Shown in pieces: positions 7,412 through 15,903 of a stretch of DNA of 64,000 bases. A program made the position numbers and the translations under genes. The stretch comes from Azospirillum lipoferum (GTDB lineage: Bacteria; Pseudomonadota; Alphaproteobacteria; Azospirillales; Azospirillaceae), in the NCBI RefSeq assembly GCF_024170005.1, contig NZ_JALJXJ010000003.1:248001-312000 (forward strand), written 5' to 3'. The notes beneath the pieces were generated by a model, which was given only the letters and a program-made list of their open reading frames with translations, searched no databases and was not told the DNA's origin. The first letter of the stretch is position 1, and the number at the start of each line of letters is the position of its first letter.

Positions 7412-7849
7412 TCAGCGCTTCGCGGCGACCGCGGCCAGACGCTGTTCCAGATGCTCGTGCAGCAGGTTCAGGTTCATCCGGTTGGCCTTGAAGGCGATGT
7501 CGAACACGGTGCCCAGCACCGGAACCGACCCGCCCGCCCAGTCCAGCAGAACGTTGAAAACCATGCGGGCCACCAGGGTCTTGGGCAGATCGAAACGGGC
7601 GGCCTCCATGATGATGTAGGCGGAGACGATTGCCGTCACCGTATCCCCGGCCACCGGCACCAGGCTGGCGATGCCGTCCAGCCCGACCGGGATGCGGGTG
7701 AAGGGAATGCGCCAGCGGGTATCCATCAGACGGGCCAGGCGGCGCAGCCGCTCCAGCCGCTGGAAATCGATAGGGACCGAGCCGCCGGTTCCGCCCGGCG
7801 GGGTCTCGTCGGCAACGGTGTGCCGGCGTGTGCGGATGGCGTCGATCAT
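7412..7849 (-). CDS. DUF4112 family membrane protein
   Basis: A 145-residue protein starting at ATG 7849 (GGGGGA seven bases before; the frame stays open to 7972 but the added residues look non-coding). The core LARLMDTRWRIPFTRIPVGLDG, followed by GLDGIASLVPVAGDTVTAIVSAYIIMEAARF and VLLDWAGGSVPVLGTVFDIAFKANRMNLNLL, is the DUF4112 signature: two short hydrophobic hairpins with conserved Gly-Asp and Asp-Lys-Asn residues. Function of the family is unknown. It lies between hemN and nhaA on the same strand with gaps of 68 and 162 bp. Confidence 0.8.
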   Translation of the reverse strand: MIDAIRTRRHTVADETPPGGTGGSVPIDFQRLERLRRLARLMDTRWRIPFTRIPVGLDGIASLVPVAGDTVTAIVSAYIIMEAARFDLPKTLVARMVFNVLLDWAGGSVPVLGTVFDIAFKANRMNLNLLHEHLEQRLAAVAAKR

Positions 7850-8011
7850 CGCATGTCCCCCGATCTGTCGGTCCCGCGCCCGCAGCGCGATTCCCCGCAA
7901 GGAAGGAACCCGCCGGCGCCCCCACGGGTTCCGCCCTCCAGAAACAAAGTTCGCATTCCAAACAGATACCATGGCGAACTATTGCTGACGATAACCTCGC
8001 GTCCGCCGGCC

Positions 8012-9214
8012 TCAGCTTGCTCTGGCCGCAGCCCGCGCCCGTACAGTGCCGGCGGTATGGAGCAGCGCGTAGCCGACCAGCGCCGAGGCGAGCGAGCCGG
8101 TCAGCACGCCCAGCCGCACCGCCACCGCATGCTGCGGATCGGCGAAGGCCAGCGTCCCGATGAACAGGCTCATGGTGAAGCCGATGCCGGTCAGCACGGC
8201 GACGCCGTAGACCTGCCCCCAGCTGGCGCGGGCCGGCCGCTCGACCACGCCGATCTTCACGGCCGTCCACACCGCCAGGAAGACGCCCGCCTGCTTGCCC
8301 AGGAACAGGCCCAACGCGATACCCAGCGGCACCGGCTCCAGCAGGCTGGCGGGGGTGATGCCGACCAGCGGCACGCCAGCATTGGCCAGCGCGAAGACCG
8401 GCATGATCAGGAAGGCGACCCACGGGTGCAGCGCATGCTCCAGGCAATGGAGCGGCGCGTCCTGCGCCCGTTTGCCGTCGCGGTCCTTGACCCGCAGGGG
8501 GACGGCGAAAGCCAGCACCACGCCGGCCAGCGTCGCGTGGATCCCCGATTTCAGCACGCACCCCCACAGGACCAGTCCCAGCAGCAGATAGGGCGTCAGC
8601 GAGCGCACCCCTGCCCGGTTCAGCAGCCACAGGCCGACCGCCGATGCCGCCGCCAGCCCCAGCGCCAGTGGCACCAGCCCATGGCTGTAGAAGACGGCGA
8701 TGATCACAATGGCGCCCAGATCATCCATGATCGCCAGCGCCAGCAGGAAGACGCGCAGGCTGCCCGGCACGCGGTTGCCCAGCAGGGCCAGCACGCCGAG
8801 CGCGAAGGCGATGTCGGTGGCCGCCGGGATCGCCCAGCCCTGCAAGGCGCCCGGCTCGGCCTGCGCGAACAGGCAATAGACCAGGGCCGGCACCGCCATG
8901 CCGCCCAGCGCCGCGATGCCCGGCAGCATCGCCTTGGCCGGGCTGGACAGTTCGCCCTCCAGCACCTCGCGCTTGATCTCCAGCCCGACCAGCAGGAAGA
9001 AGATCGCCATCAGCCCATCGTTGATCCACAGGATCAGCGGCTTGTCCAGGCCGACGCCGCCGGCCGTCACCACCACCTTCATCGCCAGGATCGCGTCATA
9101 CAGCGGGGCCGCCGGCGAGTTCGCCCAGATCAGGGCAAGCACCGCCGCAATCATCAGGACCACGCCGCTGGCGCTTTCGGTTTTCAGGAAGGTGGCGAGG
9201 CGTCTCAGCGTCAT
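8012..9214 (-). CDS. nhaA: Na+/H+ antiporter NhaA
   Basis: A 400-residue inner-membrane antiporter that exchanges cytoplasmic Na+ (or Li+) for external protons, protecting against salt and alkali. The essential aspartates of the NhaA core are present: D134 in PAATDIAFALG and the D164-D165 pair in AIMDDLGAI, matching E. coli D133/D163/D164. About 11-12 hydrophobic segments can be traced. The last 15 residues are Ala/Arg-rich. Start ATG at 9214 gives the usual N-terminus (LRRLATFLKTESASGVVLM). No regulator such as nhaR lies nearby. Confidence 0.93.
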   Translation of the reverse strand: MTLRRLATFLKTESASGVVLMIAAVLALIWANSPAAPLYDAILAMKVVVTAGGVGLDKPLILWINDGLMAIFFLLVGLEIKREVLEGELSSPAKAMLPGIAALGGMAVPALVYCLFAQAEPGALQGWAIPAATDIAFALGVLALLGNRVPGSLRVFLLALAIMDDLGAIVIIAVFYSHGLVPLALGLAAASAVGLWLLNRAGVRSLTPYLLLGLVLWGCVLKSGIHATLAGVVLAFAVPLRVKDRDGKRAQDAPLHCLEHALHPWVAFLIMPVFALANAGVPLVGITPASLLEPVPLGIALGLFLGKQAGVFLAVWTAVKIGVVERPARASWGQVYGVAVLTGIGFTMSLFIGTLAFADPQHAVAVRLGVLTGSLASALVGYALLHTAGTVRARAAARAS

Positions 9215-9530
9215 CGCGTCTCGTCTTTCCGGGGAGTTGGCTGGAAGGAACAGATGGTACCGTCAGGCTTCCGTTGAAAGACACGGATGTCGAAAAAACT
9301 CCTGCGCGGACGAGCGGCAGAGCATCGCGGCGAATTGACGCGCCTGTGCATCTAAGCTGCTGCTGAAGCTCCGAGTTTCGGCCTCGAATACTTGGGGTCA
9401 GTGGGGATTATGTCTTTTGATCGCTGGCGATGCCTGGGGTCAGCCGACACAATTCACCCAACAGCATCAACAGAGCCGAAAGGCTTTGGACAAGGCCGGC
9501 GAACGGCCGCCCGTTCCGGAGGAAACGACC
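9215..9530. other. 316-bp intergenic region with a short direct repeat
   Basis: No credible gene. It contains the nhaA upstream flank and two copies of TGGGGTCAG (9393-9401 and 9435-9443), 42 bp apart, within a stretch less GC-rich than the surroundings. Similar GGGGTCAG phrases occur near REP-type or IS-derived sequence in other bacteria, but no transposase remnant is visible here. Confidence 0.35.
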
Positions 9531-9767
9531 ATGACCACGCTTTACTGCGCCTGCTGCGGCAGGCCCTTCGTCCGCACGTCTCCCCGCGGTCCGGCACCCT
9601 TCTATTGCTCCCAGGACTGCCGGCTCCAGATGGCGATCCGCCGACGCGCCTGGAGCGACAGGACAGCCACGCGACGGACCGTCGACCGGCACGAAGAGGA
9701 GCCGGCCCCCTTCGGCCACCTTCCCGCGACATCGGGCGGACAGCGGACCGCATCCTCCTGGAGGTGA
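9531..9767 (+). CDS. Small zinc-ribbon-like protein
   Basis: A 78-residue protein with a strong Shine-Dalgarno (GGAGGA at 9518-9523, seven bases before ATG 9531). The N-terminal half holds a four-cysteine knuckle, CACCGRPF...FYCSQDCR (C-x2-C about 20 residues before C-x3-C), followed by a basic stretch (RRRAWSDR). This arrangement suggests zinc binding and possibly nucleic-acid contact. The second half is low-complexity and probably disordered. No known family is recognised beyond the zinc-ribbon look. It is a stand-alone gene between nhaA (divergent) and the terC-like gene. Confidence 0.6.
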   Translation: MTTLYCACCGRPFVRTSPRGPAPFYCSQDCRLQMAIRRRAWSDRTATRRTVDRHEEEPAPFGHLPATSGGQRTASSWR

Positions 9768-9973
9768 AACGCATCACCCCCGGATCGGCGGCAAGCCGGC
9801 GGTAAGACTGGGGGAGGAATGGCGGAAAAATGGAACTTGCCCCTCTTGCAGCGGGCTGCGATCGACCTCATCTGGTCGCGGTCACGCTGGTGCCCTGCGG
9901 TGCCGGCGTGCAGCCTGTCGACTGTACCCATTTGACCGCCGCCCCCTTTTGACCGCCGGAGCCCCGCCCCTTC

Positions 9974-10693
9974 ATGCTCGACCTGCTCGCCGACCCGAAT
10001 GTCTGGGCCAGCCTTCTGACGTTGACCGCGTTGGAGATCGTGCTGGGCATCGACAACATCATCTTCATCTCGATCATGGCGTCGAAGCTGCCGCCCGAAC
10101 GGCAGCACAGCGCGCGCCGCGTCGGCCTGGCGCTGGCTCTGCTGACCCGCCTGGCCCTGCTGGCCTCCATCGCCTGGGTGGCGCAGCTGACCCAGCCGCT
10201 GTTCACCGTCGCCGGCTGGGAGGTGTCGGGCCGCGACCTGATCCTGATCCTGGGCGGCCTGTTCCTGCTGGCCAAGGGCACGCTGGAGATCCACCACACC
10301 GTCGAAGGCCATGAGGAGGGCGGATCGGCGCCCAAGCACGCCACCTTCACCTCGGTCGTCGTCCAGATCATGTTCCTGGACATCGTCTTCTCGCTGGACA
10401 GCGTCATCACCGCCGTCGGCATGTCCGACCATCTGCCGGTGATGGTCGCCGCCGTCGTCATCGCCATGGCGGTGATGCTGTTCGCCTCCGGCCCGGTCGG
10501 CGATTTCGTCAACCGTCACGTCACGGTGAAGATGCTGGCGCTGTCCTTCCTGCTGCTGGTCGGTGTGGCGCTGGTGGCGGACGGCTTCGGCTTCCACATC
10601 CCCAAGGGCTACCTGTACTTCGCCATCGCCTTCTCCACCCTGGTGGAGGCGCTGAACCTGCTGGCCCGGCGCAAGCGCAGCGCGGCGCACTGA
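9974..10693 (+). CDS. TerC-family integral membrane protein
   Basis: A 239-residue membrane protein with about seven transmembrane segments. The family motifs are clear: LEIVLGIDNIIFISIMA near the N-terminus and FLDIVFSLDSVITAVGM at about 135-151, each carrying the acidic residue pair typical of TerC/YkoY/YgdQ proteins. Members of this family export or handle Mn2+ and are sometimes tied to tellurite resistance. I looked for a yybP-ykoY manganese riboswitch in the 200 bp upstream and could not recognise one. A bidirectional terminator follows. Confidence 0.85.
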   Translation: MLDLLADPNVWASLLTLTALEIVLGIDNIIFISIMASKLPPERQHSARRVGLALALLTRLALLASIAWVAQLTQPLFTVAGWEVSGRDLILILGGLFLLAKGTLEIHHTVEGHEEGGSAPKHATFTSVVVQIMFLDIVFSLDSVITAVGMSDHLPVMVAAVVIAMAVMLFASGPVGDFVNRHVTVKMLALSFLLLVGVALVADGFGFHIPKGYLYFAIAFSTLVEALNLLARRKRSAAH

Positions 10694-10700
10694 GGACAGT

Positions 10701-10739
10701 AAAAAAGGGGGGCTCCATATCGGCGCCCCCCTCTTTTTT
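10701..10739. terminator. Bidirectional rho-independent terminator
   Basis: Stem GGGGGGC (10707-10713) with GCCCCCC (10725-10731), preceded by A6 and followed by a T-rich run (TCTTTTTT). It lies between the convergent terC-like gene and the MFS gene and can serve both. Confidence 0.85.
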
Positions 10740-10801
10740 CACCATCACGCCTCAGCGCGTTCGGCCGTCAGAGTTCGTAGGCGACCTTCAACAGGTTTGT
10801 C

Positions 10802-12019
10802 TTATGACGTTTCAGGCGAGACGAAGGCAGGCCCGGCCGAGGACCGCCGTCCGGCGATCACCATGCCCAGCGCCAGCAGCAGCGTGCCCAGCATCACCGC
10901 GGCGGCGGCCCCCAGCAATGCTGCGTTGAAGCTGCCGGTGCGGGTCACCACCAGCCCGGCCGGCAGCGGCCCGATGATCTGCCCCAGCCCATAGGCGGCG
11001 GTCAGCGCCCCGACCACCCGGGCCGAGGCGCCGGCCGACAGCTGCCGCCCCAGCGCGAAGGCCTGCGACACGATGCCGACGAAGGTGCCACCGAACAGCA
11101 GGGCGGAGACGACCGACGCGGTGGGCGAACCAGTCATCGGCAGCAGGATCGCCACCGTCTGCGTCAGGTGCGCCAGGATCAGCGACAACCAACTGTTCGA
11201 CCGCCGGGCGACCGCGGCCCAGAACACTCCGGCGCCCGTCGCCCCGATGCCGACGACCATCCAGGCGGCCTCGCCCACCGCGGCGGTTCCGGGATCCGTC
11301 TTCAGAATCGAGACCATGAAGGTGGCCGAGACGATATAGCCACCGCCCTCCAGGAAATAGGCGAGCGTCAGCAACAGCAGCGGTGCCGACAGCCCTCCCC
11401 GCCGTGCCGCACCGGCATCTCCCGCCGTCCCGGCCTCGGCGGACCGCGGTTGCGGCGCCGGATCACACACCCAGAGGCCGGGCAGCAGTCCCAGCACGGC
11501 ACAGATCGCCCCCAGCGCCAGCCAGTCGCCCGCCCAGCCCAGCCGCCCGCCGAACAGCGCCACGAACAGCCCCGACGAGGCGATGCCCAGCCCGACCCCG
11601 GTGTAGAGCCAGCCGGCGAAGCGTTCCCCGCCCTGACGCGCCAGCGTGTCCAGCACGATGGCGATGCCCAGGATGAAAATGCCGGCGCTCGACACCCCCG
11701 ACAGGAAGCGCAGGACCAGCCAGACCGGCATCGCCTGCCCGGCATCGCCGAGGTCGAGGCCCATCGCCGCGGTGGTGCCGACGCTGACCAGCAACGACAG
11801 CCGGTACATGGCGGTTCGCGTGGACCCGTGCGGCACCAGACCGGCGCCGAGCGCGCCGACGAAATAGCCGAGGTAATTCAGCGAGGCGAGCAGACCCGCC
11901 CCATCGGCGCGCAGCCCGGTGGCCTCCTGCATCGCCGGCAGGATCGGGGTGAAGGCGAAGCGCGCAACCCCCATCGCGATGGCGAGCCCGATCAGGCCGC
12001 CGACCAGCACCCGCAACAT
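10802..12019 (-). CDS. YbfB/YjiJ-type MFS transporter
   Basis: A 405-residue, 12-helix major facilitator. The first helix GVARFAFTPILPAM and the LNYLGYFVGALGAGLV segment that follows are diagnostic of the YbfB/YjiJ family (MFS_4). The central loop (about 205-215) is Ala/Gly/Arg-rich. Substrates of this family are poorly known, probably small organic compounds. It is divergent from a LysR regulator 191 bp away, the classical arrangement for a regulator controlling its neighbour transporter. Confidence 0.85.
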   Translation of the reverse strand: MLRVLVGGLIGLAIAMGVARFAFTPILPAMQEATGLRADGAGLLASLNYLGYFVGALGAGLVPHGSTRTAMYRLSLLVSVGTTAAMGLDLGDAGQAMPVWLVLRFLSGVSSAGIFILGIAIVLDTLARQGGERFAGWLYTGVGLGIASSGLFVALFGGRLGWAGDWLALGAICAVLGLLPGLWVCDPAPQPRSAEAGTAGDAGAARRGGLSAPLLLLTLAYFLEGGGYIVSATFMVSILKTDPGTAAVGEAAWMVVGIGATGAGVFWAAVARRSNSWLSLILAHLTQTVAILLPMTGSPTASVVSALLFGGTFVGIVSQAFALGRQLSAGASARVVGALTAAYGLGQIIGPLPAGLVVTRTGSFNAALLGAAAAVMLGTLLLALGMVIAGRRSSAGPAFVSPETS

Positions 12020-12210
12020 GATCCACGCCCTCTCGGTTTTTCGGCCGGCTCGTTGAAACGGGAACTGTTCGGCAGGCCGACTGATTCGGCTTCCATCATG
12101 GCCGCGGCTCCACCCTCATTTCCAATGAATTGTTCTGATGATAAGCTCCACTTTCAGTGATGGGTGCCTTGCAATAAACGGGGCCTTGAACAGGTGGAGG
12201 AGACAGCGCG

Positions 12211-13155
12211 ATGGATCTGGCCGGATTGCGGGTGGTCAAGGCGGTGGCCGACACCGGCAGCGTCAGCCGGGCGGCGGAGGCGTTGAACTGCGTGCAGTCC
12301 AACGTCACCGCGCGGATCAAGCGGCTGGAGGAGGATCTGGGCGTCGACCTGTTCCTGCGCCTCAGCCGCGGGATGGAGCCGACGCCGGCCGGCCGGGTGC
12401 TCAGCGGCTATGCCGACCGGGTGCTGCGTCTGGTCGCCCAGGCCCGCGACGCGGTGGCGGAAGCCGCCGGGCGCGGCGGCCGGCTGGCGGTGGGCAGCAT
12501 GGAATCGACCGCCGCGGTGCGGCTGCCGCCGGTTCTGGCCCGCTTCCACCGCGCCCATCCCGACGTGGAGCTGACCATCACCCCCGGCCCGACCGAGACC
12601 CTGCTGGCGGACGTGCTGGCCGGACGGCTGGACGGCGCCTTCGTCGGCGGCGAGGTGGTGCATCCCGACCTGATCGCCCGGCGCATCTTCGACGAGGAGC
12701 TGGTGCTGGCCGAACCGGCCGCCGGGCTGACCACCGAGTCCGCGCGCCGCACCCTGATCGCCTTCGGCCGGGCCTGCGCCTATCGCGGCCGGGCGGAGAT
12801 GGCGATGCGCGAGGCCGGGCGCGTACCCTTCCGCGTCATGGAGTTCGGGGCGCTGGACGCCATCCTGGGCTGCGTCGGCGCCGGCATGGGGGTGACGGTC
12901 ATGCCGCGTTCGGTCGTGGAGCGCGATCCCTGGCGCGAGCTGCTGGTCGCCCGCCCGCTGCCCGATGCGCTGGCCCGCATGCCGACCCAGTTCGTCCGCC
13001 GCGCCGACGCCATCGAGACCGCCAGCCAGCGCGCCTTCCTGAAGGCGTTTTCCGAAGACTCCTGTTCAGGCATCCCCCTGAAAGCCGCCGCTGCGGGTGC
13101 GACAGGGACGCCCACATCACGCACAGGGTTGAACGGCTCGTCGGCGGCGTGCTAG
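12211..13155 (+). CDS. LysR-family transcriptional regulator
   Basis: A 314-residue LTTR: N-terminal winged helix-turn-helix (about 1-60: LRVVKAVADTGSVSRAAEALN, QSNVTARIKRLEEDLGVDLF) and a periplasmic-binding-protein-like effector domain (about 88-290) with VGSMESTAAVRLPPVLARF and a GMGVTVMPRSVVE segment. It lies divergent to the YbfB-type MFS gene and probably regulates it in response to an unknown small molecule. RBS GGAGGAGACAG precedes the ATG. Confidence 0.85.
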   Translation: MDLAGLRVVKAVADTGSVSRAAEALNCVQSNVTARIKRLEEDLGVDLFLRLSRGMEPTPAGRVLSGYADRVLRLVAQARDAVAEAAGRGGRLAVGSMESTAAVRLPPVLARFHRAHPDVELTITPGPTETLLADVLAGRLDGAFVGGEVVHPDLIARRIFDEELVLAEPAAGLTTESARRTLIAFGRACAYRGRAEMAMREAGRVPFRVMEFGALDAILGCVGAGMGVTVMPRSVVERDPWRELLVARPLPDALARMPTQFVRRADAIETASQRAFLKAFSEDSCSGIPLKAAAAGATGTPTSRTGLNGSSAAC

Positions 13156-13295
13156 GCAGGCGCGGGTTGGCCATCCGGCCCGGTGCCATGCGCGTGCCCA
13201 ACTCTTGGGAAACGGCTCCGATCGGCCCCGATGGGTGATAGCGGAACCAAGGACGCGCGGCCGGCACCGCCGGCCGGAACAGCGGAGAAGAGATC

Positions 13296-13625
13296 ATGCC
13301 CTACGTCGTCACTGACGGCTGCATCAAGTGCAAGTACACCGACTGCGTCGAAGTCTGCCCCGTGGATTGCTTCTACGAGGGTGAGAACATGCTGGTCATC
13401 CACCCGGACGAGTGCATCGACTGCGGCGTGTGCGAGCCGGAATGCCCGGCCGAGGCGATCGTCCCCGATACCGACGACCGCGCGACCAAGTGGCTGGAGC
13501 TGAACCGCGACTATTCCGGCCAGTGGCCGAACATCACCCGCAAGAAGGACGCACCGGCCGACGCCGACGAGTTCAAGGGCGTCGACGGCAAGTTCGAGAA
13601 GTTCTTCTCGCCCAAGGCGGGCTGA
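13296..13625 (+). CDS. fdxA: Seven-iron ferredoxin FdxA
   Basis: A 109-residue 7Fe ferredoxin. C9, C17 and C50 bind the [3Fe-4S] cluster and C21, C40, C43, C46 the [4Fe-4S] cluster, a one-to-one match with Azotobacter ferredoxin I. C12 and C25 are also conserved. The C-terminal extension ([20 protein letters not shown]) is characteristic of the alphaproteobacterial FdxA group. It carries electrons in redox metabolism; the partner is unknown. It precedes carD, a gene order found in many alphaproteobacteria. RBS GGAGAAGAG upstream of ATG 13296. Confidence 0.93.
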   Translation: MPYVVTDGCIKCKYTDCVEVCPVDCFYEGENMLVIHPDECIDCGVCEPECPAEAIVPDTDDRATKWLELNRDYSGQWPNITRKKDAPADADEFKGVDGKFEKFFSPKAG

Positions 13626-13634
13626 GACCAGAGA

Positions 13635-13683
13635 ATGCGGCCCGGCTTTCGATCCGAGTAGGATTTTTCGAGTCGGGCCGCAT
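13635..13683. terminator. Long hairpin after fdxA, possible terminator
   Basis: A perfect 10-bp GC-rich stem (13635-13644 with 13674-13683) encloses a 29-base loop that contains TTTTT and can itself fold partially. It starts 10 bases after the fdxA stop. There is no T-run after the stem, so it may be a factor-assisted terminator or an mRNA-stabilising structure. Confidence 0.5.
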
Positions 13684-13779
13684 CAACCGATTGCACTCCC
13701 CGATGTTGCTATGCAAAATCGACGGGGCGGCCATGGCCGGGCGATGGACGATTTCCGCCCGGTAGATTGCGCGTTCCCT

Positions 13780-13808
13780 TTGTAACTCGGGCGTAACATC
13801 GCTATAAT
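13780..13808 (+). promoter_or_regulatory. Sigma-70-type promoter for carD
   Basis: TTGTAA (13780-13785), 17-base spacer, TATAAT (13803-13808): a consensus -10 and a good -35. Transcription would begin near 13815, leaving an unusually long 5' leader before the carD start at 13990. Confidence 0.75.
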
Positions 13809-13989
13809 GCGCGCCCGGAGCCGGCCTTCGCGCCATTGCCGGTTTTCCCTTCGCTCCAGGACTCGTGGCTTTTGTGATCGTCGTGGATGGGTCCCATCCC
13901 CACGGCGCCATAACTGTCCGGGGTCCTTTTTCGTCCCTTCCACCGGGGCGGCAAAATGGCGTGATCGCGAGAAGTGAGAGCCAATCCAC

Positions 13990-14490
13990 ATGTCGAACAA
14001 GCTTGACTTCGAAGCCGGTGACTTCGTCGTTTATCCGGCTCATGGCGTCGGTCGGGTCGAGGGGATCGAGACCCACAGCATTGCCGGACTCGAGGTTCAA
14101 CTCTACGCGATCACGTTCGAGAAAGAGCGCATGACGCTCAAGGTTCCGGTCACCAAGGCCCGCAATGCCGGCCTGCGCCGCCTGTCCTCCAAGGACCGCA
14201 TCAAGGTTGCGCTGGAGACCCTGCAGGGTCGGTCGCGCGTCCGCCGCACGATGTGGAGCCGCCGCGCCCAGGAGTATGAGGCCAAGATCAACTCCGGCGA
14301 CCCGGTGTCGATCGCCGAGGTGGTGCGCGACCTATATCGCGGTGCCGACCAGTCCGACCAGTCCTATAGCGAGCGCCAGATCTATCAGGCCGCCCTGGAG
14401 CGTCTGGCCCGCGAACTGGCCGCCGTCGAGAAGATCGACGAGATCAAGGCGACGGAGCGTCTGGAGTCGGTGCTGTCCAAAGCCGCCTGA
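13990..14490 (+). CDS. carD: CarD-family RNA polymerase-binding regulator
   Basis: A 166-residue protein. The N-terminal RNAP-interacting domain (about 5-62) reads FEAGDFVVYPAHGVGRVEGIE, the standard CarD/CdnL opening, and the C-terminal helical DNA-binding domain includes WSRRAQEYEAKINSGDP and LERLARELAAVE. CarD proteins bind the beta subunit of RNA polymerase and stabilise open complexes at promoters such as those for rRNA. It follows fdxA as in many relatives, but has its own promoter and a long leader, and is closed by a strong terminator. Confidence 0.93.
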   Translation: MSNKLDFEAGDFVVYPAHGVGRVEGIETHSIAGLEVQLYAITFEKERMTLKVPVTKARNAGLRRLSSKDRIKVALETLQGRSRVRRTMWSRRAQEYEAKINSGDPVSIAEVVRDLYRGADQSDQSYSERQIYQAALERLARELAAVEKIDEIKATERLESVLSKAA

Positions 14491-14520
14491 TCTGGTCCCT
14501 CCTATACGTCCGTGACACGA

Positions 14521-14567
14521 ACGGGCGCGCGGCTGCTACGTCACGCCGCGCGCCCGTCTCGTTTTTC
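14521..14567 (+). terminator. Rho-independent terminator of carD
   Basis: A perfect 13-bp GC stem (14521-14533 with 14545-14557), 11-base loop, then TCTCGTTTTT. It begins 30 bases after the carD stop. Confidence 0.9.
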
Positions 14568-14663
14568 GCCTTTGTTTCCGCGGCATGACACGCCTAAACT
14601 CCGGCCGCCTTCCGGCGGACAGCCCCGGAACGACTTCGCGAACGACGCCGAAGGGGATCGAGT

Positions 14664-15620
14664 TTGGGTCTGCCGCCGCGCCTTGGTCTCTCTCATCGCC
14701 AGACCGACCGACATGCCGGATCCGTTGCCGGTGCCGTTGTCGGCGCTCTTGAGGACGACAGCCGCTTCGCCTCGCTGGGCCGGCCGCGCCGTGTCTGGGC
14801 CGTCGGCGCCATCCATGCGCAGCCGGACCGGCTGGACCTGATTCACCGCGCCATCGGCCAGCGTTTCCGCCCCGGCGACCGGCTGGTCTATCTCGGCAAC
14901 ATGATCGGCGTCGGCGAACAGGTGGTGGAGACCGTCGACCGGCTGCTGTCCTTCCGCATCGCCCTGCTGGCGATGCCTGGCATGATCGCATCCGACATCG
15001 TCTATCTGCGCGGCCAGCAGGAGGAGATGTGGCAGAAGTTGCTGCAACTCCACTTCGCCCCCGATCCCCGAACCGTGCTGGACTGGATGCTGCGCCAGGG
15101 TGTGGCGCCGACGCTGGCCGCCTATGGCGGCAACCTGGATTCCGGGATGGCGGCGGCGCGCGGCGGCGCGGTGATGCTGGGCCGCTGGACGCGCGAGCTG
15201 CGGCAGGCGGTGGCCGCGAAGCCCGGACACGAGCAGCTGTTCAACGCGCTGCGCCGCGCCGCCTACACTGGCGGACCGGCTCCACGGAGTGAAACTGGGG
15301 ACGGAAATGGCTGGACCGGCAGCAGCCGGGGCGGCGGGAGCCTGCTGCTGGTCAATTCCGGCATCGATCCCCGCCGCCCGCTGACCGGCCAGGGCGACGC
15401 CTTCTGGTGGGGCAGTACCGGTTTCGCCCGGCTGGAGCAGCCCTATGGCGGCTTCAACCGTCTGGTGCGCGGCTACGACCCGAACTGGACACCGGAAAGC
15501 CCCGGCGTCGATGGCGGGCCGGTGACGGTGACGCTGGATGGCGGCTGCGGCCGCGGCGGCTACCTCGTCTGCGCCTGTTTCGATTCTTTCGGCGAGATGC
15601 TGGACCTTTTCCAAGCGTGA
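14664..15620 (+). CDS. Metallophosphoesterase-fold protein with degenerate active site
   Basis: A 318-residue protein whose layout follows bacterial PPP-type Ser/Thr phosphatases, but nearly every metal ligand is replaced: GDIHG becomes GAIHA (48-52), GDxxDRG becomes GNMIGVG (78-84), RGNHE becomes RGQQE (116-120), the H in (F/V)H(A)G becomes N (LVNSG, 229-233), and HGHTP becomes RGYDP (269-273). Only the first His survives. The surrounding fold elements are kept, including the W-x-G segment and the C-terminal beta-rich end, and the frame is intact, so it looks like a retained pseudo-enzyme rather than decay. The start is TTG 14664 with AAGGGG upstream; it is uncertain. The gene has no close partner: carD upstream ends in a terminator and rpoH follows after 283 bp. 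Confidence 0.7.
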   Translation: MGLPPRLGLSHRQTDRHAGSVAGAVVGALEDDSRFASLGRPRRVWAVGAIHAQPDRLDLIHRAIGQRFRPGDRLVYLGNMIGVGEQVVETVDRLLSFRIALLAMPGMIASDIVYLRGQQEEMWQKLLQLHFAPDPRTVLDWMLRQGVAPTLAAYGGNLDSGMAAARGGAVMLGRWTRELRQAVAAKPGHEQLFNALRRAAYTGGPAPRSETGDGNGWTGSSRGGGSLLLVNSGIDPRRPLTGQGDAFWWGSTGFARLEQPYGGFNRLVRGYDPNWTPESPGVDGGPVTVTLDGGCGRGGYLVCACFDSFGEMLDLFQA

Positions 15621-15903
15621 CCCATCCTTAGGTCCAGCTTGCTACATCCCTTCCCCCGCAAATCGTGGCAGCTACCCGTCCGACAACTGTCCGGCAGCCT
15701 TCGAACAGGCCGCCGGCAAAATTCCTCCGCCCCTTGTGATCCGGCCCCCCTACACCTGCGTATGATTCCGTAACAGGGCGCGCCCATGTTTGTTGTTTAA
15801 CCCGACGGCATCGACCGGGGGCAGGCGGCAAAGCGGCGAAGACCCGATAGTACGGGGATATGCGAAGGAACACGATGCCGCCCAGACGGGAAGGAAGGGA
15901 CGG

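Larger units (their letters stand above)
13626..13989. other. 364-bp fdxA-carD intergenic region with long carD leader
   Basis: No gene. It contains the hairpin after fdxA, a strong sigma-70-like promoter and then about 175 bases of predicted untranslated carD leader. The leader includes a hairpin at 13882-13904 (GGATG/CATCC core) and a CGGGGTCCTTTTT segment near 13918-13931 that could pause or attenuate transcription. Confidence 0.55.

Noticed and set aside
9770..9973. Possible yybP-ykoY manganese riboswitch before the TerC gene
   Set aside because: TerC-type genes often carry one, but I cannot find the conserved core sequence in this interval.
10768..10801. Short minus-strand peptide end KTNLLKVAYEL followed by a stop, like the C-terminus of a beta-barrel protein
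   Set aside because: Only a dozen codons; upstream the sequence belongs to the MFS gene in another frame, so a porin remnant cannot be supported.
15621..15903. Heat-shock promoter or RNA thermometer upstream of rpoH
   Set aside because: CTTGTG and CCCTACA are present but at wrong spacing for a sigma-32 promoter, and no ROSE-like structure was recognised.
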